Assembly: GCA_003577005.1 (NCBI GenBank)
Contig: QEUW01000010.1
Span: 1 to 47,720, forward strand
DNA length: 47,720 bases
Reading direction: 5' to 3'
DNA from: Chloroflexota bacterium
GTDB lineage: Bacteria > Chloroflexota > Anaerolineae > Caldilineales > Caldilineaceae
Part shown: positions 30,608 to 41,969 of the stretch, in pieces
Layout: every line of letters starts with the position of its first letter
Position numbering within the stretch: the stretch's first letter is position 1
Position numbers and translations under genes: made by a program
Notes under the pieces: generated by a model
What the model was told of the DNA's origin: nothing
Databases searched by the model: none
Seen by the model: only the letters and a program-made list of their open reading frames with translations

Positions 30608-31607
30608 GGATATCCACCTCATGAGGTTGGGGATAGGGAGCGTTGATAGCAAAATCCACTGCGGCCTGCACTTCGGCGCTGATGGTTTGCTCGATCTGCT
30701 CAAAAATAGGTCGTTCGGCCAGCCCTTCGGTTACCATCCAGTCGGCCAGGAGTTGGAGCGGGTCGTGTTCGGTGCGCCAGTAATTCTCTTCCTCTTTGGA
30801 GCGATAGTATTCTCGGTTGACATCGCCCACGTGGTGGCCGAGAAAACGATAGGTGTGGCAGAGGAGGAAGGCCGGCCCTTCGCCGCGGCGGGCGCGTTCC
30901 ACCAGGTGAAGCATCGTCGTGTAGACCGTGCGCACATCTTGCCCATCCACTTCAACCGTGTGGATACCAAACGCCTCGGCGCGGCCTTTGAGTTCGCCGG
31001 CGGCGGTTTCAGAGTTGTGGGTGTATTCGTTGTACTGGTTGTTTTCGCAGACGTAGATCACGGGCAGCTTCCAGAGCTGCGCCATGTTCATCGACTCGTA
31101 GAGCAATCCCTGGCCAAGCGCCCCATCGCCAAAGAAGCAGACGGCTACCTGGTCGCTGCCGCGCAGCTTGATCGACAGACCCGCGCCAGTGGCGATCCCC
31201 GCGCTGCCGCCGACGATGGCGTTGGCGCCCAGGTTGCCGGTATCCTGGTCGGCGATGTGCATCGAGCCGCCCTTGCCGCGGCAGTAGCCGGCCTCTTTGC
31301 CCAGCAATTCGGCAAACATGCGGTCGAGGCTGGCGCCCTTGGCCAGACAGTGGCCGTGTCCCCGGTGTGTGCTGGTGATGTAGTCATCTTGTCGCAGGGC
31401 CTCGCAGACCCCTACGGCGACCGCCTCTTCACCGATGTAGAGGTGGGTCAGACCGGGCATGAGCCGGCGCAGATAGAGTTCGTTGGCATTTTCCTCAAAC
31501 TGGCGGATTTTGCACATCTGCTCGTACATTTGGAGCCACTGTTCGCGGTCGACCGCGCCAAAATCGGCGCCGGCCACGGCTGGCTCTGGTGTAGGTATCG
31601 CACTCAT
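30594..31607 (-). CDS. 2-oxoacid (pyruvate/acetoin) dehydrogenase E1 alpha subunit
   Basis: A 337-aa subunit with the thiamine-diphosphate motif GDGALGQG...CENNQYN (about 167-197) and the THRGHGHCLAKG segment. It is the first gene of the E1alpha-E1beta-E2 set. The start is ATG at 31607 (MSAIPTPEP) with GGGAG upstream; the 32 upstream in-frame codons are rejected because they read repeat-like spacer. No strong promoter is visible in the 328-nt gap before it. Confidence 0.92.
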   Translation of the reverse strand: MSAIPTPEPAVAGADFGAVDREQWLQMYEQMCKIRQFEENANELYLRRLMPGLTHLYIGEEAVAVGVCEALRQDDYITSTHRGHGHCLAKGASLDRMFAELLGKEAGYCRGKGGSMHIADQDTGNLGANAIVGGSAGIATGAGLSIKLRGSDQVAVCFFGDGALGQGLLYESMNMAQLWKLPVIYVCENNQYNEYTHNSETAAGELKGRAEAFGIHTVEVDGQDVRTVYTTMLHLVERARRGEGPAFLLCHTYRFLGHHVGDVNREYYRSKEEENYWRTEHDPLQLLADWMVTEGLAERPIFEQIEQTISAEVQAAVDFAINAPYPQPHEVDIHVYA

Positions 31608-31790
31608 TCGCCTTCTCCCAACGTAGCGATCTTCAGGGGCCCACAGTCGCGAGTCCAAAATCCTGAGACACGGTTCGCTGCAACCCACTGATATTGGTTC
31701 CAATAGGGATGGATTACGGATACTCTACACCGGTTGGGGCAAAGTAGCAAACTGCATTTGCTGGGCTAGAGACTGAGGGCTACTGTCAAG

Positions 31791-31854
31791 ACTTCCGGGA
31801 GGTGACCACCAACAGTTTGGTCGACGAAGTTGATTCTGGTCACCTCCCGGAAGT
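31791..31854. repeat. Perfect 18-bp inverted repeat
   Basis: ACTTCCGGGAGGTGACCA (31791-31808) and its exact complement (31837-31854) flank a 28-nt loop, in the gene-free region 31608-31935. No T-tract follows on either strand. The sharp arms suggest a mobile or structural repeat rather than a decayed gene. The rest of the region shows nothing I can name apart from a single AGTCCAAAATC repeat fragment near 31651. Confidence 0.75.
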
Positions 31855-31935
31855 CGGGTGGCGTCCATCACGTTCAATCTCGTTGTAGGGTTCCTGCGTC
31901 CATTGCCTTTCGGTGGGGGCGGGCCGGGGATGCCA

Positions 31936-32349
31936 TCACTCCGTGACCTTGCGCCGTAGACTTTTGATGTCGCTGCGCTGCTTTTTGGTAGCCAGCCGCT
32001 TTTCGTGAGCGCTGCGGGTGGGTTTGGTGGGGCGGCGTGGCTTCGGCGTGACGGTGACGCTCTGGAGCAATTCTTGCAGGCGGCGCAGGGCCGCGGCTTT
32101 GTTCTGTTCCTGGCTGCGGTGGTCCTGCGCCTTGATGATGATCACCCCTTCTTTGGTGATACGCCCATCCTTGCGCCGGAGCAGCCGTTCTTTGTACAGA
32201 TCGGGCAGCGACGAGGCGCGGATGTCGAAACGCAGTTGCACAGCAGTCGCAACTTTGTTGACATTCTGGCCGCCTGCACCTTGGGCGCGCACGGCCTCGA
32301 TTTCGATCTCACTCATGGGGATAGCCACATGAGGGGTAAGCTGCAACAT
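31936..32349 (-). CDS. arfB: Alternative ribosome-rescue factor ArfB (peptidyl-tRNA hydrolase, GGQ domain)
   Basis: A 137-aa protein of the YaeJ/ArfB family. The catalytic GAGGQNVNK motif (about 25-33) and the basic C-terminal tail (PRRPTKPTRSAHEKRL, KKQRSDIKSLRRK) that sits in the empty mRNA channel are both present. It releases the peptide from ribosomes stalled without a stop codon. The start is ATG at 32349 with AAGGAG at 5 nt. It is isolated and divergent from the lipoprotein gene. Confidence 0.95.
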   Translation of the reverse strand: MLQLTPHVAIPMSEIEIEAVRAQGAGGQNVNKVATAVQLRFDIRASSLPDLYKERLLRRKDGRITKEGVIIIKAQDHRSQEQNKAAALRRLQELLQSVTVTPKPRRPTKPTRSAHEKRLATKKQRSDIKSLRRKVTE

Positions 32350-32586
32350 CGTTCTCCTTGAGGGCGCCAATAATGCGGCGTTATCTCAGCTGGGACAAGG
32401 CTCGTCCCGCAATGCACCTCAAGCTTATCATGAGAAACAAGCTGTGCATAGAGAGGAAGGGCACATTGACGAAACATTTTGGTCGCGCTTGTCGTCTTTG
32501 TATCTTCGGAAGGAGCAGTTGTATCGACAAATGATTCTGCAAATAGTTTGACAGCCTTTCCAATAACCGAGATAACGAGGAATAGA

Positions 32587-34692
32587 ATGAAGTACAAAAG
32601 AGAATTCAAACGGTTATTTCCCCTGCTGTTGTTGATCAGCGGGGTCCTGGCGGCCTGTGCGCTGCCGCTGGCCCAACTACAGCGGGTGGAGCCATCGGCA
32701 GCGACTCTGAGCACAGTCCAGCCTTCACTGATCTGGCAAGGCCCCGCCGAGATGGGCAGTCCCGACCCATCCCAGTGTGCCAGCTTGCAGATCAACAACA
32801 ATCAGGCCGTGGTCGAAACCTGTGAGGGTTCGACCCAAACCCTGGCCCTAGAGGCCCGCTACGGCCAGGAATGGGCCGAGATCGAGCAGCGCTTTGCGCC
32901 CTTCGTCCACGAGACGCCCACCGAGCGGCTCGTTTTCAACGGCAGTGGCTCGATCAGCGGCCCGGCGGCGGAGCGCGCGGTGCTCGCCTGGGCGCGTGCC
33001 CGCTACGCCGAGATCAGCAGCGGCCGGGTCAGCGCGGCGGCGCACACGGTGGTAAGCTGGCACCTGGGGCAGATCATGGAGCGCAAGAACACCTGTCGCC
33101 ATCTGACGGTGCTTGCCTGGGGCTACGCCACCGCCGAGACGATCATGTGCGAGGGGCAAGATCTGATGGAATCTGCCGGCGGGTGGCTGGAACCGGCGGA
33201 ACTGGCGCAGCTCGACCAGTGGCTCTACGAGCGGGCCGCTCTTTACGAGGACAACAACTATATCGCCGGCACCGGCGCCCAACCCATGAGCGAGGCGGAA
33301 GTCGCCGCAGCCGAACAGTGGGCGATGGCGCTCTGGGAACGGCTCTGGGTGGCCGACACGCCACAGCCGACGACACAACCCGCGGCCTGTCCTGTCCCCA
33401 GCCCCAGTACGCAACTCTTTGTCAACGAGGCGCACGGCTACTGTTTGCTCTATCCGGTAGACTATACTGCCGTGCAAACATCGCCCAACGAGGTGAATCT
33501 GGTGCGCGGTTCGGTGATGAATCATGTGGACCCGCGTGTTTCCATCACCGTGGGGGACGCGTCCGGGCGCACGCTGACGCAACTGGCCGACCAACTGGAG
33601 GCTGAATATGCGCTGCCCGGTGTGAGTGTAGAGCGCGGCACCATCACCGTTGCCGGCGTGGAGGCGGTGCTCCTGGACAACTTGCCCGGCCAGGACCTGA
33701 ACCGCCGGGTGGTTTTGATCCACAACGGGCGACTCTATATCTTCTTCTTTACGCCGCTGGGCGAACCGGGCCCGGCGCGGGCGCAGATGGAGAGCTTCTA
33801 CCAGCAGACCTTGGATTCGTTCCGCTTCCTGGAGGAAACGGTGCCGGCACCCACCCCCAACCCGGCAGAGGTAGCCGTCTTACCCACCGATGTGCAGTAC
33901 ATCATGGCGCTGGTCAACGTCAACATCCGCAGCGGGCCAGGGACGAACTACGAGATCATCGGGCGGATCTTTGCCGGCCAGACGGCGCAGGTGACCGGCG
34001 TAACTGCCGGTGGCGGCTGGTGGCGCGTGATCTGCCCCGATGACACCGTGGGCAACTGCTTTGCCACCGCCGACCCGACATTAACTCAGCCGGCTACCGC
34101 ACCTGGTAACACGCCGCCCACCACAGAGCCAATTCAAGAGACGGGAACCGCTGTCGTGGAAAGCCTCGAAGTACAGTTGCTGGAATCGTTCCCCGTGCAA
34201 GGGAACGCCATCCTGCGCGGCTACTACCCCGACGCCTGCACCGTGATCGACAGCTACGACCAGGTGATGGCTGGCCCTACTATCCGCCTGCGCATGACCA
34301 CCCGGCGCACCGCCGAACAGTGCGCACAGGTGATCACCCCGTTTGAGCAGATCGTCCCGCTCAACATCATGGGTCTGCCGGCCGGCAACTATGATGTGCG
34401 GGTGAATGAGCTGGTCGCTCCCTTTTCCCTGGCTGTGGATAATGTCCCGAGCCTGCCGGCTACCCTTGCTACAGATGTCGAGTACGTCATGGCGCTGGCC
34501 GATGTCAACATCTACGCCCGGCCGGGAATCGACGAGCCGGCCATCGGCTCGGTCGCAGCGGGCATGATCGCACGAGTAACCGGCATCAGCGAAGATGGCG
34601 CATGGTGGCGCGTGATCTGCCCCGATGACACGGATAGCGGCTGCTGGGTCCTCGCCGACCCGGCGCTGACCCAACCCACCACGCCGCCGTGA
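32587..34692 (+). CDS. Surface lipoprotein with two SH3b domains
   Basis: A 701-aa secreted protein: signal peptide with lipobox LAAC (Cys24), a helical region of about 50-260 without a known fold, a PsbP/Mog1-like segment (about 265-418) and two bacterial SH3 domains (434-500 and 628-698) that share VNIRSGPGTNYE / VNIYARPGIDEP and WWRVICPDDT. SH3b domains usually bind cell-wall or surface glycans. The start is ATG at 32587 with CGAGG upstream; the upstream frame extension lacks signal character. A terminator follows at 34721-34755. Confidence 0.85.
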   Translation: MKYKREFKRLFPLLLLISGVLAACALPLAQLQRVEPSAATLSTVQPSLIWQGPAEMGSPDPSQCASLQINNNQAVVETCEGSTQTLALEARYGQEWAEIEQRFAPFVHETPTERLVFNGSGSISGPAAERAVLAWARARYAEISSGRVSAAAHTVVSWHLGQIMERKNTCRHLTVLAWGYATAETIMCEGQDLMESAGGWLEPAELAQLDQWLYERAALYEDNNYIAGTGAQPMSEAEVAAAEQWAMALWERLWVADTPQPTTQPAACPVPSPSTQLFVNEAHGYCLLYPVDYTAVQTSPNEVNLVRGSVMNHVDPRVSITVGDASGRTLTQLADQLEAEYALPGVSVERGTITVAGVEAVLLDNLPGQDLNRRVVLIHNGRLYIFFFTPLGEPGPARAQMESFYQQTLDSFRFLEETVPAPTPNPAEVAVLPTDVQYIMALVNVNIRSGPGTNYEIIGRIFAGQTAQVTGVTAGGGWWRVICPDDTVGNCFATADPTLTQPATAPGNTPPTTEPIQETGTAVVESLEVQLLESFPVQGNAILRGYYPDACTVIDSYDQVMAGPTIRLRMTTRRTAEQCAQVITPFEQIVPLNIMGLPAGNYDVRVNELVAPFSLAVDNVPSLPATLATDVEYVMALADVNIYARPGIDEPAIGSVAAGMIARVTGISEDGAWWRVICPDDTDSGCWVLADPALTQPTTPP

Positions 34693-34720
34693 CGGCAAGT
34701 ATAATGTAGTTCAGATCAGG

Positions 34721-34755
34721 CCCGGCGCTCGTACAGGCGCCGGGTTTCTCTTTTT
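34721..34755 (+). terminator. Intrinsic terminator after the SH3b lipoprotein gene
   Basis: The stem CCCGGCGC (34721-34728) / GCGCCGGG (34737-34744) has an 8-nt loop and is followed by TTTCTCTTTTT. The following 34756-34963 is gene-free. TTGCCG (34809-34814) and GATACT near 34834 could be a weak promoter with a long 19-nt spacer. Confidence 0.88.
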
Positions 34756-34963
34756 GTAAAAGGCCACTGTCCCCGATGTGCAACACGGAAAACGCCACGC
34801 CGCACGGTTTGCCGTCACATTATGTCAAGGTTGGATACTAACTGCGTATCCCGGTCTATTGCTGTTAACAACAGCTTCCTTGAAAGTGTAGGCCAGTCAC
34901 AGATCTTGCGCCTTATGGCACCGAGGATCGTTCAAAAGGAAGATCGAGAAGGGAGAGACGAAG

Positions 34964-36067
34964 ATGGCAACACAGCCACTGCAATACACAGGTGAATCCT
35001 ATCGCGAGCAGTGGACGCAAGAGTGGTCCAGACCACAACCGTACCGCCGCCAGGAGTGGGATGGCGGGCAACAGCGCTGGTTTTCTGGCGCAACTGGCAG
35101 TACAGAACAGCTTGCCCGCGCCCTGGGATGGTTTAGCATCGCACTCGGCCTGGCCCAGGTGGCAGCACCGCGTACGGTTGCCCAGTGGATCGGCGTCAAC
35201 GACAGCCCAGACAACCAGTCGGTGATACGGGCGGTCGGGCTGCGCGAGATCGTCAGCGGCATTGGGATTCTCAGCCAGTCCAGACCCAGCGGCTGGCTCA
35301 AGGCGCGCGTGGGCGGCGATGTGATGGATCTGGCGCTCTTAGGCGCGGCGCTCAACGCAGACGACACCCAGCAGGAGCGCGTCACGATGGCGATGGCGAC
35401 CGTGGCCGGAGTGGCCGCGCTGGATGTGTACTGCGCCCAGCAGCTTAGCAGCCAGGCGATGGATGGCCAGCAATTGGGGTGGCAGCAACGTGAGCGCGGC
35501 CCGCGCGCCATTGCGCCCAGTGTGCCTGCCGAGAGTGGAATTCGTGTCGAAAAGTCGATCACGATCAACCGGCCAGCCGACGAAATCTACCAGTTCTGGC
35601 GCAACTTCGAAAACCTGCCGCGCTTTATGAGCCACCTGGAATCTGTCGAGGTGCTCGACGAACAGCGCTCCCACTGGCGGGCCAAAGCCCCCGCCGGGAT
35701 GACGGTGGGCTGGGATGCCGAGATCATCGACGATACACCCGGCGAACGCATCTCCTGGCGCTCGCTCGAAGGGGCCGACGTGCCCAACGCCGGTTCGGTT
35801 CAGTTCAAACCGGCCACGGGTGGACGCGGCACCGTGGTCCACGTCCAGATCGAGTACAAGCCGCCTGGTGGTGCGATCGGTGCGGCCATCGCCAAGCTCT
35901 TTGGCCAGGAGCCTGAGCAGCAGGTGCAGGCCGATCTGCGTGCGTTCAAACAGGTGATGGAGACGGGTGATGTCGTCCGCTCAGAGGCAACGGTTCACGG
36001 ATCACACCTGGCCCAGCGGCCTGCACAGCCGCCAAAACCAGAAGAGTTGGAAAGGGTACAGTCATGA
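34964..36067 (+). CDS. SRPBCC (polyketide-cyclase-like) protein with an N-terminal membrane domain
   Basis: A 367-aa protein. A Gln/Arg-rich N-terminus (1-45) is followed by about four helices (50-165, [28 protein letters not shown]), and then by an SRPBCC/START-like ligand pocket (196-335, [26 protein letters not shown] start). The last 30 residues are proline-rich. Such proteins bind hydrophobic ligands; none is known here. AGGGAGAG precedes the ATG. Its stop overlaps the next start (ATGA), so it is coupled to the alcohol dehydrogenase, a pairing I have seen in other bacteria, function unproven. Confidence 0.8.
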   Translation: MATQPLQYTGESYREQWTQEWSRPQPYRRQEWDGGQQRWFSGATGSTEQLARALGWFSIALGLAQVAAPRTVAQWIGVNDSPDNQSVIRAVGLREIVSGIGILSQSRPSGWLKARVGGDVMDLALLGAALNADDTQQERVTMAMATVAGVAALDVYCAQQLSSQAMDGQQLGWQQRERGPRAIAPSVPAESGIRVEKSITINRPADEIYQFWRNFENLPRFMSHLESVEVLDEQRSHWRAKAPAGMTVGWDAEIIDDTPGERISWRSLEGADVPNAGSVQFKPATGGRGTVVHVQIEYKPPGGAIGAAIAKLFGQEPEQQVQADLRAFKQVMETGDVVRSEATVHGSHLAQRPAQPPKPEELERVQS

Positions 36068-37233
36068 AAGCAGTCTGCTGGATGAGCAAGAACAAGGTGC
36101 AGGTCGAAGAGGTCCCCGACCCGCAGATCCTGAACCAGCGCGACGCCATTGTACGGGTCTCATCAACGGCCATCTGCGGATCGGACCTGCATCTCTACAA
36201 CGGTTTCATCCCGTCGATGGTGAAGGGGGACATTCTTGGCCATGAGTTCATGGGAGAGGTCGTCGAGGTGGGGCGCGAGGTGCAGAATCTAAAGGTCGGC
36301 GACCGCGTGGTCGTGCCATTTCCAATTGCGTGTGGTAACTGCTGGTCTTGCCAACAGCAGATGTATTCGCTTTGCGAGAACTCGAACCCCAATGCGTGGA
36401 TGGCCGAAAAGCTATGGGGCTATTCGCCGTCGGGCATCTTTGGCTACTCGCACCTGGTCGGCGGATATGCCGGCGGCCAGGCGGAGTATGCGCGCGTCCC
36501 CTTTGCCGATGTCGGCCCCATCAAGATCGAGAATGGCTTTAGCGACGAGCAGGTCTTGTTCCTGTCCGACATCTTCCCGACGGGCTATATGGCGGCGGAA
36601 ATGTGCGACATCCAGCCGGGCGATACTATTGCCGTGTGGGGGTGCGGGCCGGTGGGCCAGTTTGCCATCAAGAGCGCCTTTCTACTCGGCGCCGAGCGGG
36701 TCATCGCCATCGACCGTGTCGACTACCGGCTGCAAATGGCGCGTGAACAGGGCGGCGCCGAGACGCTTAATTATGAGGAGGTCGATGTCCTCGACGCGCT
36801 CAAGGAGATGACTGGGGGGCGCGGTCCCGACGCCTGTATCGAGGCTGTCGGCATGGAAGCGCACGGCCACGGCATCGAATATGCCTACGACCGCATGAAA
36901 CAGGCGACGATGCTGGAGACGGATCGCCCTATTGCTTTGCGCGAGGCGATCTTTGCTTGCCGCAACGGCGGCACGGTTGCAGTGTCCGGCGTTTTTGGCG
37001 GGTTTATCGACAAGATGCCCTTTGGCTCAGTCATGAACCGCTCTTTGACGATCAAGACCGGACAGACGCACGTGCAGCGCTACTTGCGTCCGCTGCTCGA
37101 ACGGATACAGAACGGCGAGATCGATCCCAGCTTTGTTGTTACGCACACCATGCGCCTCGACGATGCGCCCCAAGGATACGAGATCTTTAAGCAGAAAGTA
37201 GACGACTGTGTAAAGGTCGTCCTGAAGCCGTAA
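36064..37233 (+). CDS. Zinc-dependent alcohol dehydrogenase (glutathione-independent formaldehyde dehydrogenase-like)
   Basis: A 389-aa medium-chain dehydrogenase. Catalytic zinc ligands are Cys38 (ICGSDLHLY), His and Glu of GHEFMGEV (about 60-61); structural zinc is held by the four cysteines in [15 protein letters not shown] (90-104). The nucleotide-binding glycine motif VWGCGPVG lies near 192-199. It has the longer insertion (MLETDRP region) of the formaldehyde-dehydrogenase-like subfamily, so an aldehyde or alcohol of unknown type is the substrate. It is coupled to the SRPBCC gene. Confidence 0.9.
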   Translation: MKAVCWMSKNKVQVEEVPDPQILNQRDAIVRVSSTAICGSDLHLYNGFIPSMVKGDILGHEFMGEVVEVGREVQNLKVGDRVVVPFPIACGNCWSCQQQMYSLCENSNPNAWMAEKLWGYSPSGIFGYSHLVGGYAGGQAEYARVPFADVGPIKIENGFSDEQVLFLSDIFPTGYMAAEMCDIQPGDTIAVWGCGPVGQFAIKSAFLLGAERVIAIDRVDYRLQMAREQGGAETLNYEEVDVLDALKEMTGGRGPDACIEAVGMEAHGHGIEYAYDRMKQATMLETDRPIALREAIFACRNGGTVAVSGVFGGFIDKMPFGSVMNRSLTIKTGQTHVQRYLRPLLERIQNGEIDPSFVVTHTMRLDDAPQGYEIFKQKVDDCVKVVLKP

Positions 37234-37785
37234 GCTGACGAGGAAGTAGGGCTAAAGAGACCCGACCATAAGTCATCCCTTTTGGAGATAACTTGCATCA
37301 AGTAGAAGACCTCGTTGGCTAGCGGTGAGCTTGTTGGTCCTGGGGCTGAGCGGAGCGCCTACGCTGGCGACCATGCGTTGGTGGCGTGGGCGCGCTCGCG
37401 CTCATCGGCCAGCACTTTATACTCATCCGTTCGCACCTCGGGTAATCGTAGTCGCAGATGCATCCCTTCCCTTTTCCTTGCCCCACTCGCTATTTCACCC
37501 CTTGCCCCAATACTGGAACAATCACAAAATGCCAAATGTGTGCTTCAAGAGTTTTCTGTCTAATTCAGTGAAAGAACCAGAGGTGCTCGGTCGTTCATGG
37601 CGGTTTCAGCCCTTTCCCTTAATGCGGATTGCGTAGAGTAGGGTATCTGTTCCTGGCAGCCCTATGTTCTGGATGTACCTCCTGAGCGTAGACAGGTAGT
37701 CAGAAATGGCAGAGGTGTGTTACAATAAGCACAGCGTTTATCTATCTCATTATGTGCTGCAATTTTTCTTGGAAATGAAGCTGCT
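37234..37785. other. Gene-free stretch before the phosphatidyltransferase gene
   Basis: No convincing full gene. On the minus strand, 37463-37359 encodes 34 codons (MHLRLRLPEVRTDEY...) with a purine-rich site upstream; it could be a fragment of a decayed gene but is too short to name. TACAAT at 37721-37726 is a possible -10 box for the following gene. The rest is featureless to me. Confidence 0.35.
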
Positions 37786-38565
37786 ATGGAAAACGTCTAC
37801 CAAGAGACTGCGCCGGATGGTTGGGTTGAACAGGAATGGTCTCCCTCGCGCATACGCAAGGCGGCGGCGTGGGCGACACATCTATTTACGGCCAGTGGCG
37901 CCATTTGGGGTTTTTTGGCAATTCTGGCAATCAACAACGAACAATGGATCTTGGCCTTTGCCTGGATGGGCGCTTCCGTCTTTGTCGATTCATTTGATGG
38001 CTTGTTGGCCCGGCGCGTGCGCGTCAAGAGCGTCTTGCCCAACTTTGACGGCGCGCTGCTGGACAATATGGTCGATTTCTTGAACTATGTCTTTGTTCCT
38101 GCCTACTTTCTCTACCAGTCGGACATCCTGCCACATGGGTACGGATTGGGGGGCGCCATCTTGATCCTGCTGGCCTCGGCCTATCAGTTTTGCCAGGATG
38201 ACGCCAAGACCGATGACCACTTTTTTAAGGGTTTCCCCTCGTATTGGAACATCATGGTTTTCTACATGTTCCTGTTGAGTCTGAACGGCTGGATCAATCT
38301 CTCCATCACCCTTTTGCTCAGTGCGCTTGTCTTTGTGCCGATCAAGTATGTCTATCCCTCGCGCACGGCGATGTGGAAAAAGCTCACCATGACGCTGGCC
38401 GGTATCTGGGGTGTGATCAACATTATCATCCTGGTGCAATATCCTCTTTTCGATCGTCGCCTGCTCTGGGCTTCGCTGCTGTTTGCCTTCTACTATACCG
38501 GGCTGAGTGTGTACGCAATGGTGAAAGACCGTCGCGCCGCGCACGAAGGTATCCACCGGCCCTAG
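37786..38565 (+). CDS. pcs: Phosphatidylcholine synthase-like CDP-alcohol phosphatidyltransferase
   Basis: A 259-aa membrane protein with about seven to eight helices. The CDP-alcohol motif is present as D71-G72-x2-A75-R76, then x12, G89-x3-D93-x3-D97. The 12-residue spacing (rather than 8) is the form I associate with Pcs, which joins choline to CDP-diacylglycerol to make phosphatidylcholine. The segments LPNFDGALLDNMVDFLNYVF and FKGFPSYWNIMVFY also fit Pcs. A phosphatidylserine synthase is the alternative. The ribosome site is weak. Confidence 0.82.
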   Translation: MENVYQETAPDGWVEQEWSPSRIRKAAAWATHLFTASGAIWGFLAILAINNEQWILAFAWMGASVFVDSFDGLLARRVRVKSVLPNFDGALLDNMVDFLNYVFVPAYFLYQSDILPHGYGLGGAILILLASAYQFCQDDAKTDDHFFKGFPSYWNIMVFYMFLLSLNGWINLSITLLLSALVFVPIKYVYPSRTAMWKKLTMTLAGIWGVINIIILVQYPLFDRRLLWASLLFAFYYTGLSVYAMVKDRRAAHEGIHRP

Positions 38566-38963
38566 AACAGAGTTTTCACGTCTCCTGCCGGGCATCTTAG
38601 ATTTCTGCCCAGGCGATGAGCGGTGTTTCTGACAGTTCCGGGTAACCAACAGGTGTATCTAAAGGAAGCAGCGGCCGTTGCTATACTGGCAACGGTCCAT
38701 CCTCGGCATCGTTTTGCCTTTTACTTGTATTCTCCCAACCGATGGCTGTGTCCATTCGCCCACATTCTTCTACAACATTTCCACGATAACCAATCCACCA
38801 TTTGTCAGTAGCGGCGCAGTCAGCTTTCTGTATACTCATCTAAAAGCAACGTAGTATTGGTAGCGTCTGTTGAGATTGGCTGCCGGCGGTGGCTCTGAAA
38901 TAGTTAGGTGGCTACCCTTTGATTGACCGGTCATCTGGGCGCTTTCTCGATTGGGGGTAGACC
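38566..38963. other. Gene-free stretch before the phospholipase-D-like gene
   Basis: No coding frame is convincing. CCGTTGC (38675-38681) and GCAACGG (38689-38695) form a perfect 7-bp inverted repeat around TATACTG, a possible -10 box; no good -35 is placed. A second TATACT lies at 38831-38836. Otherwise I see nothing. Confidence 0.35.
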
Positions 38964-40895
<1,932 letters not shown>

Positions 40896-40898
<3 letters not shown>

Positions 40899-41065
40899 GT
40901 TCTGTTGACATTGCAGCCAACCCAGAGGTGCGATGCACTTGCCAAGTGCGTTGCACCTCTGGGCGAGGATGTGACATGAGTACGTGCATCGCACCTTGCA
41001 GGTGCAACGCACGGTTGCAGTTCCTGTCACACCTATCACCGGCGCGCTAATGTCAACAGAACCTA
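40896..41065. mobile_element. MITE-like element with 17-bp terminal inverted repeats and two internal hairpins
   Basis: Ends 40896-40912 (TAGGTTCTGTTGACATT) and 41049-41065 are perfect inverted repeats. Inside, a hairpin (CCCAGAGGTGC 40921-40931 / 40953-40963, with inner GCACTT/AAGTGC) and a second one (GTGACA 40971-40976 / TGTCAC 41025-41030, with CGTGC/GCACG and GCACCT/AGGTGC inside) fill nearly all 170 bp. There is no coding frame. The left end contains the upstream gene's stop codon (TAG). A TA target duplication is possible (T-TA... and ...TA-G). Confidence 0.75.
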
Positions 41066-41139
41066 GTGTCGCAGCGAGGCTTTTGACAAGGGCCCACACG
41101 CTGTATCCCCGCCTTTGCTCACCACGTTCGTCCCAATTT

Positions 41140-41168
41140 TTGACAGTGCCGCTGCATGGTGTTATCCT
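41140..41168 (+). promoter_or_regulatory. Promoter of the Uma2 gene
   Basis: TTGACA (41140-41145), a 17-nt spacer and TATCCT (41163-41168), about 56 nt before the start codon. The -35 is consensus and the -10 partial. Confidence 0.65.
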
Positions 41169-41223
41169 TTGCAAGTTGCAAGGAGCCAATCCATCGTAGA
41201 CAGGGCCACTCACAAAGGGGTGA

Positions 41224-41838
41224 ATGATGACAATCCAGCCGCTCGAGCAGAGAGACGCGCCGGTACAGATGGCCGGCGTGCCTGTTGTCTGGCCCACCCA
41301 AGGCCAGTGGTGCTACGAACATCTGCGCAAGTTGCCGCAGGATGGTCGCCGCTATGAGATCATCAACGGCACGCTCTATGTTGTCAGCACGCCAAGTTAT
41401 GACCACCAGGTAACCGCGGGTGAAATCTTCTTTCACCTGCAGCGTTTTGTAGGCAACCAGGGGCTGGGTGTGGTCGATTGCGCCCCCTGCGGTGTCTACC
41501 TGCCGGAAACAGCGCAACTCGTCCAGCCCGACATCGTTTTTTGGGCGGAGACGATGCCCGTGTATGATGGTCTGGTGTACAGCGGCCTGCCGGCGTTGGT
41601 GGTGGAGGTGCTAGCGCCCAAGTCGGTGCGCCACGACCGCCAGATCAAGTTTGATGTGTATGAGGCGGCCGGCATTGCCGAATACTGGCTGGCGGACCCC
41701 ACTGCTCGTACCATCGAAGTCTATACGCTTTCCAATGGCGAATATGCTCTGGCTGGCCGTTACAGCGGCGATGAGCAAGTCGAATCGATATTGTTGCCTG
41801 GGTTGGCAGTCCGGGCAAAATTGCTCTTTAGCCTGTAA
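41224..41838 (+). CDS. Uma2-family putative nuclease
   Basis: A 204-aa protein of the Uma2 (DUF820) family with a PD-(D/E)xK-like fold. The marks are DGRRYEIINGTL, LVQPDIVFW and LVVEVLAPKSVRHDRQIKFDVYEAAGIAEYWLADP, giving Asp and Glu-x-Lys type residues. The biological role of the family is not settled. It has its own promoter and is followed by a stem-loop. Two adjacent ATG codons (41224, 41227) are possible starts. Confidence 0.88.
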   Translation: MMTIQPLEQRDAPVQMAGVPVVWPTQGQWCYEHLRKLPQDGRRYEIINGTLYVVSTPSYDHQVTAGEIFFHLQRFVGNQGLGVVDCAPCGVYLPETAQLVQPDIVFWAETMPVYDGLVYSGLPALVVEVLAPKSVRHDRQIKFDVYEAAGIAEYWLADPTARTIEVYTLSNGEYALAGRYSGDEQVESILLPGLAVRAKLLFSL

Positions 41839-41906
41839 AACTTGAACTCTAAAAGAGACGCAAATCGCCTTTCGGATTAGGACCTGAGTCGCCACTATCG
41901 TTCTGT

Positions 41907-41944
41907 ACGTGCCGGGGACTTTTGCAAGTCCCCGGCACGTTTTG
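41907..41944. terminator. Strong stem-loop, possible terminator after Uma2
   Basis: ACGTGCCGGGGACTT (41907-41921) and its complement (41926-41940) form a 15-bp perfect stem with a 4-nt loop, then TTTT (41940-41943). The short T-tract makes termination plausible but not sure. It may equally be a dispersed repeat. It sits 26 nt before the folKP start. Confidence 0.6.
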
Positions 41945-41969
41945 CAACCAACCTACCTGAGGTTGCGTG

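Noticed and set aside
32848..33723. 291-aa minus-strand frame opposite the SH3b lipoprotein
   Set aside because: Antisense of a gene with a clear lipobox and SH3b domains; no own motifs.
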